From NCBI RefSeq assembly GCF_021513255.1, contig NZ_CP090977.1, positions 682,001 to 746,000 of the forward strand: DNA of 64,000 bases, given 5' to 3'. Below, one piece after another: positions 27,386 through 37,025 of this stretch. Under the pieces are notes generated by a model that saw nothing but the letters and a program-made list of their open reading frames with translations, was not told where the DNA came from and ran no database searches. The position numbers and the translations under genes were made by a program. Each line of letters starts with the position of its first letter. The stretch's first letter is position 1. The DNA is from Planococcus sp. 107-1. GTDB taxonomy: Bacteria; Bacillota; Bacilli; Bacillales_A; Planococcaceae.

Positions 27386-28735
27386 ATGTTATTCGTGATT
27401 ATTGCTTTAAGTGTTGTCCTGGTTGTGTTGTTGACGGCCGTATTCAAGCTTCATCCGTTCTTATCGCTATTGATTGGCGCGTTTTTCATGGGAATCGCTT
27501 CCGGTATGCCGCTTGCAGATGTGGTCTTAAGCGTCAACGAAGGCTTCGGCGGGTTGATGACCAGCATCGGGATCGTCATCGTTGCCGGAACCATTATCGG
27601 TGTCATTTTAGAAAAATCTGGCGCCGCTTACCGGATGGCGGAAGTGGTATTGCGCCTGATTGGGGAAAAGCGGCCGCAGCTTGCGATGTCAATCATCGGC
27701 TTTATCGTTTCGATTCCCGTTTTTTGTGATTCTGGATTCATTATTTTATCAAGCTTGAAAAAAGCTTTGGCGAAACGTGCAAAAGTCTCGATTGCCTCGA
27801 TGTCTGTTGCACTTGCAACCGGTTTGTATGCAACGCATACTTTAGTGCCGCCGACGCCGGGCCCGATTGCAGCTGCCGGCAATATCGGCGCTGAAAATTA
27901 CCTCGGCACAATCATTTTAATCGGTTTGATCGTCGCGATTCCTGCTGCAGTGGTCGGCTATTTCTGGGCAGTCAAAGTCGCTTCGAAAATTGAAGTCCCT
28001 GAAGATACCGTTAAAAGCGGGGATTTGAGCTATGAAGAAGTGATCAAGTCTTTTGGTGAAATGCCAACTACTTTTAAAGCTTTCTTGCCAATTGTTCTTC
28101 CGGTTATCTTGATCGGTGCGGGTTCTGTAGCAAGTGTGCTCGGTGGAGAGGATGGATTTACGAATGTCTTGAAATTCCTCGGTTCGCCGACTGTTGCCCT
28201 TTTAATCGGTGTTTTCGCAGCATTCTTCTTGCTGCCAAAATGGAATGAAGAAAGTTTGACCGGATTAATTGGGGAAGGGCTTGTCAGTGCGGCGCCGATC
28301 CTATTGATCACTGGCGCCGGCGGAGCTTTCGGCCGCGTCATAACTAATTCAGGTGTCGCAGATTTGATAGCGGAAATGGATTTGTCGGCACTTGCGGGCG
28401 GTTCGCTGTTCCTGCTGATTCCGTTCCTGATTGCTGCAGCTTTGAAAACAGCGCAAGGTTCTTCAACAGCGGCACTTGTCATCACTTCAACATTGATCGC
28501 ACCGCTTCTGCCGTCGCTCGGCGTTGAAGGGGCTGTACCGTTAGCGTTGGTCGTTATGGCAATTGGTGCCGGCGCCATGACAGTGAGCCATGTAAACGAT
28601 AGTTTCTTCTGGGTCATCACTCAGTTCAGCGGCATGAAAGTGACCGATGCGTACAAAGCGCAGACAATGGCCACTTTGCTGCAAGGAGTGACAACGATCG
28701 TCTTTACGATGATCTTATGGACGATACTCGTCTAA
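27386..28735 (+). CDS. GntP-family permease (probable glycerate/gluconate:H+ symporter)
   Basis: 449 residues, 12 or more hydrophobic segments, typical of GntP. Motifs VIPVFCDSGF-like (SIPVFCDSGFIIL), THTLVPPTPGP and VSHVNDSFFWV are the family's signature stretches. It follows the glycerate kinase by 13 bases with AAGGGGTG before the ATG, so they are cotranscribed. Together with CdaR it forms a compact glycerate uptake and phosphorylation system; gluconate is less likely because no gluconate kinase is present. Confidence 0.9.
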   Translation: MLFVIIALSVVLVVLLTAVFKLHPFLSLLIGAFFMGIASGMPLADVVLSVNEGFGGLMTSIGIVIVAGTIIGVILEKSGAAYRMAEVVLRLIGEKRPQLAMSIIGFIVSIPVFCDSGFIILSSLKKALAKRAKVSIASMSVALATGLYATHTLVPPTPGPIAAAGNIGAENYLGTIILIGLIVAIPAAVVGYFWAVKVASKIEVPEDTVKSGDLSYEEVIKSFGEMPTTFKAFLPIVLPVILIGAGSVASVLGGEDGFTNVLKFLGSPTVALLIGVFAAFFLLPKWNEESLTGLIGEGLVSAAPILLITGAGGAFGRVITNSGVADLIAEMDLSALAGGSLFLLIPFLIAAALKTAQGSSTAALVITSTLIAPLLPSLGVEGAVPLALVVMAIGAGAMTVSHVNDSFFWVITQFSGMKVTDAYKAQTMATLLQGVTTIVFTMILWTILV

Positions 28736-28739
28736 AGAT

Positions 28740-28778
28740 AAAGTCATTTTCCTTCGGGAAGATGGTTTTATTTTTTAT
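28740..28778 (+). terminator. Rho-independent terminator with UUCG loop
   Basis: A 13-bp stem (28740-28752 with 28757-28769, three wobbles) capped by TTCG, then a T-run. It ends the glycerate operon. Confidence 0.85.
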
Positions 28779-28962
28779 TAGTATTTAGTGAGTCGAAGTA
28801 TTTAGTTGCATTAAACTTTTGATGCATGAATTTACAGGAGATTGGCTGGAAATAAAGACTAAAGAATTGAAAATTCAAAATAAATTTACTATTCGTTTTA
28901 GGCTTGTTATGCTGATTTCGGTAAAGTAAATAATTTGAAGAAAAAAGAGTCTAAGGGAGTGG

Positions 28963-30165
28963 ATGTTTTTGAAGAGGAAGTTTGCGAGTACGCTTGGGGT
29001 ATTGGGTTTATGTACGGCACTGGCGATGCCGGTATATGCGGTAGGCAATGATGTAAAGCCGGCCACGCATCATCACGACAACAGTATTTCTGGATTTATC
29101 GATTATCAGGAACTGCAAAAAAGTTTGCGGCAAATTGAATCGACAAGTAAAGGTGTTGTTCAAGTAGATGTAGCTGGGCAATCGCATGAAGGCTTGGACA
29201 TTTATACGGCAAGAGTGGGTACTGGAGACAAAGTCTTGTTGATTCAAAGTGAAATTCACGGCAATGAAAAGACTGGAACGGTAGCGATTTTGAACTTGCT
29301 GAAAACTTTGTCCAGCAATTCGAAGCAGGCACGTGAAATTCGCGAAGAAGTCACGCTTGTATTCATGCCGATGATGAATCCAGACGCTTCTGAAGCCGAC
29401 AAGCGCCGCAATAGCCTGACATGGACCGAAATGCTTGAGAGCTTCCCGCAATTAGAAGGTGCAGCAAAATCATGGAATTATCTCGACCGCGGCATTAGCC
29501 AGAATTATGACTACGGTGCGAATCCTGGATTTGATGTAAACCGCGACTTTAACCCGGATCTCAATTATGTGCCAGAAGCCCAAGATTTTCCGGGTGCATC
29601 CGATCAGCCGGGCTGGTTTATCACACCTGAATCGCAAACTTCCCGTGATGTCTACAAATCCTTGCAGGAAGAGTTTGGCAACGTTGATGTGTTCGTCGAC
29701 TTGCATCACCAAGGGCTTTATTATGTCGACGGAACGGCTGATCCTGTAACGCTTTCCTTGTCTGCCGAATTTGTGCCGGATCCGACAACGCCTGATGGTT
29801 CGAAATACGCGGCCTATGCAGATAACTACAATTTCGATTTCTCGAGACAATTGAATTTATTGGCCTACAACGAACTTCAATCTTACGGCAACTCGAAATT
29901 CACGAATATCTCCCTGTATTCGCAAGACCTGGATCTGCCAGGGACGGCGCTCGGCTCGTATGCACTCAATGGCAGCGGAACTGTGCTTTTTGAAGTGCGG
30001 GGACAGACGCAGAGCTTAGGGCAGAAGGAAAAAGGGCAGCTGGTCAAATCGGTTGAGCGCGGACTTTCCGCTATTATCGAAGGAGTAGCCGATGATTCGG
30101 TTAACCAATTGAATCCAGAAGACTATGAAGATATTCCGCTTACTTCCTACAGCCCGGCTTTTTAA
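28963..30165 (+). CDS. secreted M14 zinc carboxypeptidase
   Basis: About 400 residues. A signal peptide (KRKF, hydrophobic core, cleavage near VYAVG) leads to an M14 domain. The zinc motif is SEIHGNEKTG (His and Glu) with the third ligand in DLHHQG, and the catalytic Glu in LFEVRGQ. A His triplet (THHHD) follows the signal peptide. It should trim C-terminal residues from peptides outside the cell; murein peptides are another possible target. Start ATG 28963 lies only 3 bases after GGGAG, so TTG 28969 is possible. Confidence 0.83.
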   Translation: MFLKRKFASTLGVLGLCTALAMPVYAVGNDVKPATHHHDNSISGFIDYQELQKSLRQIESTSKGVVQVDVAGQSHEGLDIYTARVGTGDKVLLIQSEIHGNEKTGTVAILNLLKTLSSNSKQAREIREEVTLVFMPMMNPDASEADKRRNSLTWTEMLESFPQLEGAAKSWNYLDRGISQNYDYGANPGFDVNRDFNPDLNYVPEAQDFPGASDQPGWFITPESQTSRDVYKSLQEEFGNVDVFVDLHHQGLYYVDGTADPVTLSLSAEFVPDPTTPDGSKYAAYADNYNFDFSRQLNLLAYNELQSYGNSKFTNISLYSQDLDLPGTALGSYALNGSGTVLFEVRGQTQSLGQKEKGQLVKSVERGLSAIIEGVADDSVNQLNPEDYEDIPLTSYSPAF

Positions 30166-30173
30166 AACTTGTA

Positions 30174-30211
30174 AAACCTGCAATTCCTTTTACGGAGCTG
30201 CAGGTTTTTTT
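30174..30211 (+). terminator. Rho-independent terminator
   Basis: AAAACCTGCA (30174) pairs with TGCAGGTTTT (30199), followed by T-run. Confidence 0.88.
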
Positions 30212-30369
30212 CTGTTTTAGAAAACTTATACAATCATTATATTTACTAGGTTTTTAAAAGCTCTAGGGAGGGAATAAAGAGGATTATGGCTATAGCTGAA
30301 GAATCTTTACGTTAAGGTTAAAGAGGCGGCTATAGAAGAATATCGGGGGGAAAGAAGGGCGGTACATAT

Positions 30370-31863
30370 ATGGTGAATCAGAAAAAATCCGTAATCGTAA
30401 TTGGAGGAGGCCTTGGCGGTCTATCTGCTGCGATTTCTCTTGCACAAAAAGGCTACCAGGTTTCTTTATATGAAAAAAATGAACACATTGGCGGGAAAGT
30501 GAATCGGTTGGAACAAGACGGTTTTGGCTTTGATCTTGGCCCGTCCATTTTAACGATGCCGCATATTTTTGACCGATTGTTCCAAGGCAGCGGCAAGCGC
30601 TTGGAAGATTATGTACCGATCCAACGGCTTGAGCGGGAATGGCGTTCGTTCTTCCCGGACGGCACAGTGCTTGACCTTTTCCACGATCTTCGGTTGATGG
30701 AACGGGAAAACCCGTCACTGTCCAAAAAGGACATGAAAGAATACTATGCGCTGCTGAAGTACGCTCGCCGCATCTATAAAACCACCGAGCACAGTTATTT
30801 AAAAGAAGGCTTTGAATCGCCAAAAGAAGCGGTTGCCCAAAACGGCATCCTTGCGACTTTGACCGGCTTCGATTTGACTTCGACAATGTACAGCGCAATC
30901 TCTAAACGCATCAGCAATCCACATTTGCGCGATATGCTGTCTTATTACGTCAAATACGTCGGCTCATCGCCTTATAGCGCACCGGCCGTCCTTAATATGA
31001 TGATTTACATGCAGCATGCACAAGGCTGCTGGTATGTAAAAGGCGGTACGCATAAACTGGCAGAAGGCTTAGAAAGATTGGCGCGGGAAGAAGGCGTACA
31101 AATCCATACGGGTATGGGCGTTGTTCGCGCACATACCAACCAGAACAAAGAAATTGCAGGCGTTGAACTGGAAGACGGCTCGTTCAAAACAGCTGACTAC
31201 TATGTTTCCAATATGGAAGTCATTCCGTTCTATAAAAAAATGGTCAAAACGGATGAGAAGTTTGTCGAGAAGCTGGAGAAGAAATACGAACCGGCAAGCT
31301 CCGGGCTTGTGCTTCATCTGGGCGTAAACCGGCTATATCCACAGCTGAACCACCATAATTTCTTCTTTTCCGAGAATTTAAAAGAACAGATGGACAAAGT
31401 GTTCGAAAAGCACGAGCTGCCGGACGATCCGACAATTTACCTTGTCAATGTCAATAAAACCGATCCAACACAGGCACCGCCAGGACATGAGAACATTAAG
31501 ATCCTGCCCCATATTCCGTATATCCAAGACAAGCCGTTCACACCGGAACAATACCGGGAATTTGAAGAGCGCGTGCTCATTAAATTGGAACGGATGGGAC
31601 TTCATGGCCTGCGAAATCACATCGTAACGCGCGACGTCTGGACGCCGCATGACATTGAGCGGGTTTATGGCTCAGACCGCGGCGCAATTTACGGCACAGT
31701 TTCCGATAAAAACAAAAACGGAGGCTTCAAGCATAAAAAACAAAGCGACCTTTACGACAATCTGTATTTCGTCGGCGGCACCGTCAACCCGGGCGGAGGC
31801 ATGCCAATGGTGACGCTCAGCGGCATGCAAGTAAGCGATAAGATTGTAAAGCGCGATCAATAA
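30370..31863 (+). CDS. crtP: 4,4'-diaponeurosporene oxygenase CrtP (CrtNb)
   Basis: 497 residues, the same length as Staphylococcus aureus CrtP and alike along its whole length. The FAD motif [13 protein letters not shown] is at about 9-21. Further CrtP stretches are [56 protein letters not shown] and a late VWTPHDIE. It oxidises the terminal methyl of a C30 carotene to an aldehyde on the way to a staphyloxanthin-like pigment, at the membrane. No crtM, crtN, crtO or crtQ gene is in the window. AAGAAGGGCGG precedes the ATG. Confidence 0.92.
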   Translation: MVNQKKSVIVIGGGLGGLSAAISLAQKGYQVSLYEKNEHIGGKVNRLEQDGFGFDLGPSILTMPHIFDRLFQGSGKRLEDYVPIQRLEREWRSFFPDGTVLDLFHDLRLMERENPSLSKKDMKEYYALLKYARRIYKTTEHSYLKEGFESPKEAVAQNGILATLTGFDLTSTMYSAISKRISNPHLRDMLSYYVKYVGSSPYSAPAVLNMMIYMQHAQGCWYVKGGTHKLAEGLERLAREEGVQIHTGMGVVRAHTNQNKEIAGVELEDGSFKTADYYVSNMEVIPFYKKMVKTDEKFVEKLEKKYEPASSGLVLHLGVNRLYPQLNHHNFFFSENLKEQMDKVFEKHELPDDPTIYLVNVNKTDPTQAPPGHENIKILPHIPYIQDKPFTPEQYREFEERVLIKLERMGLHGLRNHIVTRDVWTPHDIERVYGSDRGAIYGTVSDKNKNGGFKHKKQSDLYDNLYFVGGTVNPGGGMPMVTLSGMQVSDKIVKRDQ

Positions 31864-31871
31864 AGAATATA

Positions 31872-31908
31872 AAAAGGCACACTCAGTTTTAAAGAGTGTG
31901 CCTTTTAA
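31872..31908. terminator. bidirectional terminator
   Basis: A 13-bp perfect stem (AAAAGGCACACTC with its inverse) between crtP and the convergent sulfurtransferase gene. Confidence 0.9.
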
Positions 31909-31913
31909 TTTGT

Positions 31914-32810
31914 TTACTTCGTACTTTTAACGATCGGGCAAGAAGGGTCGCTCGCCCATTCGTTCATCGATCCATCGTAGACCGCCACGTTCGGCTGGCC
32001 AAGCTTATTCAAAATCAAAGCATTCCAAGTGGCTGCAATACCGCCGCCGCAATAAGCAATGACTTTTTTGCCTGGATCCAGGGCGCCGGTATGTTCAAAC
32101 AAAGCCCGGAGTTTGTCGTCGTCATAAAGCGCTTTTGTTTGCTCATCCGCATGAAGGCCGAAAAAGACGTTCTCACTTCCGGGGATATGGCCGCTTCTTG
32201 GGTCATCTGTTTGAGTGCCGGCATATTCTTCCGGTGACAAGCTGTTGATCAAAATGGTTTGTTCATCGTCCATCGCTTTTTGGACCTCTTCTTTAGTAGC
32301 GAGCATGCCATCATCACGCTGTCCGGAAAAGTTCGCTTTCGGGTAATCAGGCGTCTCCGTTGATAAGGGCCGTTCCTCTGCAAGCCATTTCTGCAAACCG
32401 CCTTCTAAAATCGCCACTTGGCCGAATCCCTCATAGCGCATCTGCCAAGAAAGCCGTGATGCCCAGTAGGAAGAGGCGATGGATTCACCGACTAACGCGT
32501 TTTGGTCATAAATTACGGTATAGAGGCCGTCTCCAATTCCAAGCTCCGTCATTTTTTCAATGAAGGTTTCACGGGAAGGCACGGTGAACGGAAGAGCGGA
32601 ATCCGTGTCCGATAATTCACCGACAATGTCCGCATAAACTGCTCCTGGGATATGGCCATTCTCGTAAGAAGCTCTGCCGGACTCGACTTCAGGCGGCCCG
32701 CCGGCTTCCGGAAATTTCATGAAGACTGTTGCATCAACGATCCGCAATTTTGGATCGTCGAGATGTTCAGCAAGCCATTCGGTTGTTACAATCAATGGAA
32801 TATCATTCAT
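31914..32810 (-). CDS. sulfurtransferase with two rhodanese domains
   Basis: 298 residues, the length of thiosulfate / 3-mercaptopyruvate sulfurtransferases. The first, inactive rhodanese domain carries GHIPGAVYAD; the second carries SGHIPGSENV and the catalytic Cys254 in the six-residue loop CGGGIAA. The loop lacks the CRKG of classical thiosulfate rhodanese and CGSGVT of typical mercaptopyruvate enzymes, so the donor is open. AAGGAGG precedes the ATG. Monocistronic. Confidence 0.88.
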   Translation of the reverse strand: MNDIPLIVTTEWLAEHLDDPKLRIVDATVFMKFPEAGGPPEVESGRASYENGHIPGAVYADIVGELSDTDSALPFTVPSRETFIEKMTELGIGDGLYTVIYDQNALVGESIASSYWASRLSWQMRYEGFGQVAILEGGLQKWLAEERPLSTETPDYPKANFSGQRDDGMLATKEEVQKAMDDEQTILINSLSPEEYAGTQTDDPRSGHIPGSENVFFGLHADEQTKALYDDDKLRALFEHTGALDPGKKVIAYCGGGIAATWNALILNKLGQPNVAVYDGSMNEWASDPSCPIVKSTK

Positions 32811-32978
32811 TTAAGTTCCTCCTTTGCCTCATTGCTTCCACTCTACGCTGTAGGAAAGAAAGGCGTCAAAAATTATGCATTCACTTTATGGGTGGAATAG
32901 TTTCCGAAAGAAATTTAACCCGTATTTAATCTTTGGAATTTAAAATTAACGCTAAACCAGTCGGAAAGGGTGAAAGCG

Positions 32979-33341
32979 TTGAAGAAAATCATTGAAGTCA
33001 GTGGCATCACTTCAATCAAGCACAACCATTTTACATTTATCGGCGAAAAAAGATTGATTGAGTCTTCTCCATTTGTCATTAAGAAAGCGCCAGACGGAAG
33101 CCGGTATCATTTCGACAAAGAAGATCTGGAAAAAATGAGTGAATACGAAAAGGACCTTGCGCCTCATGATGAAAAAGACCAGATGAGCAGAAAAGAATAC
33201 ATTGAAAGCATGAAAAAGGAATTTTACCATCAAATCCGTTCGGGAAATATGGATGAAATTTTAGCCAAATTCTATCGATTGGAAGAAGGAAGCCTCGAAT
33301 TGAAGTGGGTGGGGCCAATTGATCCGAAATTTAAAATTTAA
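32979..33341 (+). CDS. small cytosolic protein of unknown function (120 residues)
   Basis: A charged, soluble protein with no recognised domain. Residues about 45-75 (KEDLEKM...KKEFYHQ) should be helical, the ends look beta-rich. GTG 32970 overlaps the ribosome site GGAAAGGGTGA, so TTG 32979 is the better start. It is transcribed alone and followed by a terminator. The upstream gap 32811-32978 shows no clear promoter. Confidence 0.65.
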   Translation: MKKIIEVSGITSIKHNHFTFIGEKRLIESSPFVIKKAPDGSRYHFDKEDLEKMSEYEKDLAPHDEKDQMSRKEYIESMKKEFYHQIRSGNMDEILAKFYRLEEGSLELKWVGPIDPKFKI

Positions 33342-33360
33342 AGCGTTTTAAAGGAATAGA

Positions 33361-33392
33361 AAAAAAGCTTCCATTTCGGAAGCTTTTCTTTT
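33361..33392. terminator. bidirectional terminator
   Basis: AAAAGCTTCC pairs with GGAAGCTTTT, with A-run before and T-rich after. It also ends the 38.9-33.4 kb minus operon. Confidence 0.85.
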
Positions 33393-34356
33393 ATTCTCCT
33401 GGCCAAGCTTTGGCAATGTAATTCTCAAAAACTTGCCGGGAAGTGAAAGTAGGGGTGAAGCCGAATTCTTTTTTCAAGCGCGTGTTGTCCAATACTGGGC
33501 GGTAGCGGAGGAAGTTGAGCTGTTCTTCTCCGTATTGGGTCAAGTTCAAGCGCTTTAAGACGAATAATCCATTTTTAACGACTCCTGCAGGCAAGCGCAT
33601 CGTCTTTTTGCCAAGCAGGCGGCTAAGGTCAGTAATTGTCACGGCGCCGTCGCCGGCGACATTGAAGATGCCGGTCTGTTCATTGGAAATGGCTTGGATG
33701 AGGCATGCGACGACATCCTGGTCCCAGATGAAAACGAACGGGCTTTCAGATCCACGGATGCCCAGCACTACAGGTTTTTCGAAAAGGGCCGTGATTTGAT
33801 TGTTGACGTTCTTCCCAAGAATGGTCCCGATCCGGAAAATGATTTGTTCAAGTTCCGGATGGGCAATCCGGTAATCCGCCATCATCTTTTCAACGAGCCG
33901 TTTATGGTGGGAATAGGCGAATTCCTCGTTTCCGCGCAGCGGATCCGTTTCCACCAGCCATTCCGGATTATCCGGGCGGTAGCCGTATGCTGCCCCGCTC
34001 GAAGTCACAACAATCCGCTTAACGCCTGTTGCCACACAGGCATCCAACACATTTTGGGTGCCGAGGACATCTACAGAATACTCGAACTCCCGGTTGCTTT
34101 TCTTGCCAGGCGTCACAATGGTCGCTAAATGGACGACGGTATCGATCTGTTGGCTTTGCATGAAATCGGCAAACTCGGGTGCGCGAACGTCCATTTTATG
34201 ATAATCCGTCATAACGTCTGGAATATAAGCAGGCTGGTCGCGGATATCGGTAGCTACAATCCGCCAGTCTTTTTCCTCTGTTGAAATCTTTTTTTCTAAT
34301 TTCTGTACGAGCTGGCTGCCGATATAGCCGGCTGCTCCTGTGATTAAGATATTCAT
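33391..34356 (-). CDS. NAD-dependent epimerase/dehydratase family protein
   Basis: 321 residues, an extended SDR. NILITGAAGYIGSQLVQKL gives the nucleotide-binding loop, VHLATIVTPG and VVTSSGAAYG the centre, and the YSHHK motif (Tyr, Lys) the active site. Sugar-nucleotide epimerase, reductase or similar. Its ATG overlaps the stop of the BASS symporter gene (ATGA), with GAGGAGGTC before it, so it is the last gene of the coupled operon starting at 38886. Upstream in-frame codons to 34446 lie within the symporter gene and are not used. Confidence 0.83.
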   Translation of the reverse strand: MNILITGAAGYIGSQLVQKLEKKISTEEKDWRIVATDIRDQPAYIPDVMTDYHKMDVRAPEFADFMQSQQIDTVVHLATIVTPGKKSNREFEYSVDVLGTQNVLDACVATGVKRIVVTSSGAAYGYRPDNPEWLVETDPLRGNEEFAYSHHKRLVEKMMADYRIAHPELEQIIFRIGTILGKNVNNQITALFEKPVVLGIRGSESPFVFIWDQDVVACLIQAISNEQTGIFNVAGDGAVTITDLSRLLGKKTMRLPAGVVKNGLFVLKRLNLTQYGEEQLNFLRYRPVLDNTRLKKEFGFTPTFTSRQVFENYIAKAWPGE

Positions 34357-35270
34357 ATAGTGACCTCCTCGACTTTCGGGGCCGGTCGTTTTGACCAATA
34401 GAGCGCAAGCGTCAACCCGCTGATGATATGCCAGACCGACCACCAAGCAGCAACGATGGCCATGCCGCCGAGCCCGTCAAAAAAGTTGAAGACGAGAATC
34501 AGGCAAAGCCCGGAGTTCTGGATGCCCACTTCGATGGCAATTGCCCGGCGGTCTTTTTCAGGAAGTTTGAACGCACGTGCTGAAAAATAACCGGTTAACA
34601 GAGCGACCAAGTTATGCAGGAAGACAGCAATAACGACCATGCCGACGTATTCCACGAAATAATTGAAGTTAGCGGCTAAAGCCCCGGCAACAAAGATCAA
34701 GAAGAAGACGATAGAGAATTTCTTCATCCAGCCACTTGCTTTTAAAGACCACCGGGGCGCTTTGTGATTGACATACATACCGAGCGCCAGCGGAATGCCG
34801 AGCAGGATTACGATTGATTGGACCAAGTCTCCCGGAGCAATGCTGAATGACTTCAAAATTTCATTAGTCGGTCCGTACAAAGAGCCCCAAAGTATCGTAT
34901 TGAACGGCATCATGATAATTGATAGGGCAGTTGAAACGGCTGACATGCTGATGGACAGCGGTGTATTGCCTTTTGCCAAATGCGTCAGGAAATTTGATAG
35001 GTTTCCGCCAGGTGCTGCAGCGACTAAGAACATGCCGAGGGCAATGCTCGGTTGCGGCTGGAGGACCAAAACCAATAGGAAAGTCAGCGCCGGCATAATG
35101 AAAAATTGTGCGCTGAGCCCGATCAGGAACGGTTTCGGTGAACGCAATGTCCGTTTAAAATCTTCCGGCTTCAAGTCCAGGGCCACGCCGAACATAATGA
35201 AGCCGATTAAAATATTCATCAACAGCAAAGTCGTCGGATTGAAATTGAGTTGAATATCATCGATTCCCAT
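34353..35270 (-). CDS. bile acid:sodium symporter family (BASS) transporter
   Basis: 305 residues with nine to ten hydrophobic segments. Conserved stretches are MFGVALDLKPEDF, AAPGGNLSN (crossover helix with GGN) and GIQNSGLCLIL near the end, all BASS hallmarks for Na+-coupled uptake of organic anions such as 2-oxo acids, pantoate or bile-acid-like molecules. It lies 3 bases after the thiamine-diphosphate enzyme and overlaps the next gene. In the operon it should import the substrate. Confidence 0.88.
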   Translation of the reverse strand: MGIDDIQLNFNPTTLLLMNILIGFIMFGVALDLKPEDFKRTLRSPKPFLIGLSAQFFIMPALTFLLVLVLQPQPSIALGMFLVAAAPGGNLSNFLTHLAKGNTPLSISMSAVSTALSIIMMPFNTILWGSLYGPTNEILKSFSIAPGDLVQSIVILLGIPLALGMYVNHKAPRWSLKASGWMKKFSIVFFLIFVAGALAANFNYFVEYVGMVVIAVFLHNLVALLTGYFSARAFKLPEKDRRAIAIEVGIQNSGLCLILVFNFFDGLGGMAIVAAWWSVWHIISGLTLALYWSKRPAPKVEEVTI

Positions 35271-35273
35271 AGT

Positions 35274-37022
35274 TTATTTCCCCTTTGGTTCGGCGTGTAG
35301 GTCTTTAAAATACTTAAGTCCCGGAGCCCACATATGCTGAACAGGGTTGACGTCGCAATGGATGACTGCACATTTTCCGCTGGCATAGGCTTGTTCAAGT
35401 GCAAAGCGCAAGTCTTTCGGATCGCTAACCCGTGCCCCGTGTGCGCCCATGCTTTGAGCCAGTTTGTCGAACTGGATTTCGCCAAGATCGGATTTGATGC
35501 TTTCTTCTGCGCTGAGCGATTTTTTAATCAAAGTTTTAACGGGTTTTAAGGCGAAATGCTGGTTCATCTTCACCATGCCCCATTGCTTATCGCAGAATAC
35601 GATATAAATGACGCGTAGATTATTGCGCACAGCCGTTTCGATTTCTTGCGGATGGAAGCCCATCGCGCCGTCGCCGATCATGCAGACAACGGGTTTGCCA
35701 GGATTCGCTGCCGCAGCACCGAGTGCCTGAGCCGTTCCGGCACCGAGCATGCCGAATTTGAATGTCGAAAAGACAGTAGCCGGCTTTTCAATTTGATAAT
35801 AGAAGTTCGACCAGATCACCGTATTGCCGCCATCGAAAACAACAGGTGTATCAGGCGGAAATACTTTTTGGACGGTTGCCGGAATGATCGCGGAATTCAT
35901 CGGCACGGACGAATCGGATAACTTTTCATCCAGTTTTCTTCGGTCTTTTTGGCGTTCCTGATTAAAGCGGTCGATGTATTTTTGCATCGAAGCGCGATCG
36001 ATTTGAACTTTTTTCATTTCTAATTTTGCCAGCAGCTTGGTCAGGAAACTTGCAATATCGCCTTGAATGGCAAGCTCTGCGGGTTTATTGCCGCCGAGAA
36101 TGGCTGGGTCGATATCGACTTGGATCACTTTCTGCTCTTTGTTCCAGTAAGGCGCTTTGCCCCACCAGTCGGTTTCGCCAAGCCTTGAACCGAGCACAAG
36201 GACTAGATCGGATTCGTTATGGATGTTGTTCGTCGCTTCGATATGGACCATCGGCATCGTGTGCTGGCTGCTTTCAGGAATTGCGCCGCGGCCTGCCCAG
36301 CTCGTCGTCACAAGGGTATTAAGCAATTGCGCCACTTTTTCAAGCGGGGCAGAAGCTTTCGCATGAGTGACACCATAGCCCGCATGGATTGTCGGGAACT
36401 TCGCTTTCAGCAAAAGTTCGACGGTTTGGTCAATCTGAGCATCAGAAGGTTCAACTTGGGTGATGGAGCGATATTGATGAGGCTGCAAAAAAGCCGGTTC
36501 CTCTTTGAATTTGCCATTCATGATGTTTTCAGGAATGTCTAGATGGACGACACCTGGACGGCCTTCGTAGCATTTGCGCAAAGCCCGCCGCATCATTTCT
36601 GGAATCCGTTCGAATGATGGAACCGCTTCGCTCCATTTGGCGAGCTGTGAAATGACGCCGGATTGGTTGAAGCATTGGTAGGTGCCGACGCGGTCCGGAT
36701 ACATGATGCCGGTGCGGCGTGAACTCGTGATGACCAAAACCCGGTTGCCTTCTGCTTCTTCTACGACCAACCCAGGGAGGATGTTCGCTACCCCCGGTCC
36801 GTTGCTTGCCATACAGACACCCAGTTTCCCGGTAGAACGGGCATAAGCGCCGGCCATATGTGCAGCACTCGTTTCGTGGCGCGGTGTGATCAGTTCAATG
36901 CCGTGCGGCTTCAGTTTGGAATAAAAGCCGAAATACGTGCCATCGATGATGCCGAATAGATGTTGAACCCCTTCAATTTCCAACATTCTTGCTAAAACTT
37001 CTCCGCCTGTAATTTCTCCCAT
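35274..37022 (-). CDS. thiamine-diphosphate-dependent enzyme (acetolactate-synthase-like)
   Basis: 582 residues with three domains: N-terminal PYR domain with the cofactor-activating Glu50 (TPRHETSAAHMAGAYAR), central TPP_enzyme_M with LVLVLGSRLGETD, and PP domain with GDG at 450-452. Where most relatives have NN before the WG pair, this one reads CD (Cys477-Asp478, FCDKQWG), so the second Mg ligand is probably Asp. Likely a 2-oxoacid decarboxylase or carboligase. The neighbours are an alcohol dehydrogenase (reduces an aldehyde product) and an organic-anion importer. Substrate not recognised. Confidence 0.85.
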   Translation of the reverse strand: MGEITGGEVLARMLEIEGVQHLFGIIDGTYFGFYSKLKPHGIELITPRHETSAAHMAGAYARSTGKLGVCMASNGPGVANILPGLVVEEAEGNRVLVITSSRRTGIMYPDRVGTYQCFNQSGVISQLAKWSEAVPSFERIPEMMRRALRKCYEGRPGVVHLDIPENIMNGKFKEEPAFLQPHQYRSITQVEPSDAQIDQTVELLLKAKFPTIHAGYGVTHAKASAPLEKVAQLLNTLVTTSWAGRGAIPESSQHTMPMVHIEATNNIHNESDLVLVLGSRLGETDWWGKAPYWNKEQKVIQVDIDPAILGGNKPAELAIQGDIASFLTKLLAKLEMKKVQIDRASMQKYIDRFNQERQKDRRKLDEKLSDSSVPMNSAIIPATVQKVFPPDTPVVFDGGNTVIWSNFYYQIEKPATVFSTFKFGMLGAGTAQALGAAAANPGKPVVCMIGDGAMGFHPQEIETAVRNNLRVIYIVFCDKQWGMVKMNQHFALKPVKTLIKKSLSAEESIKSDLGEIQFDKLAQSMGAHGARVSDPKDLRFALEQAYASGKCAVIHCDVNPVQHMWAPGLKYFKDLHAEPKGK

Positions 37023-37025
37023 TTT

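Noticed and set aside
30286-30315. Nine-codon leader peptide before crtP
   Set aside because: The ribosome site is too close (3 bases) and no attenuator-like structure follows.
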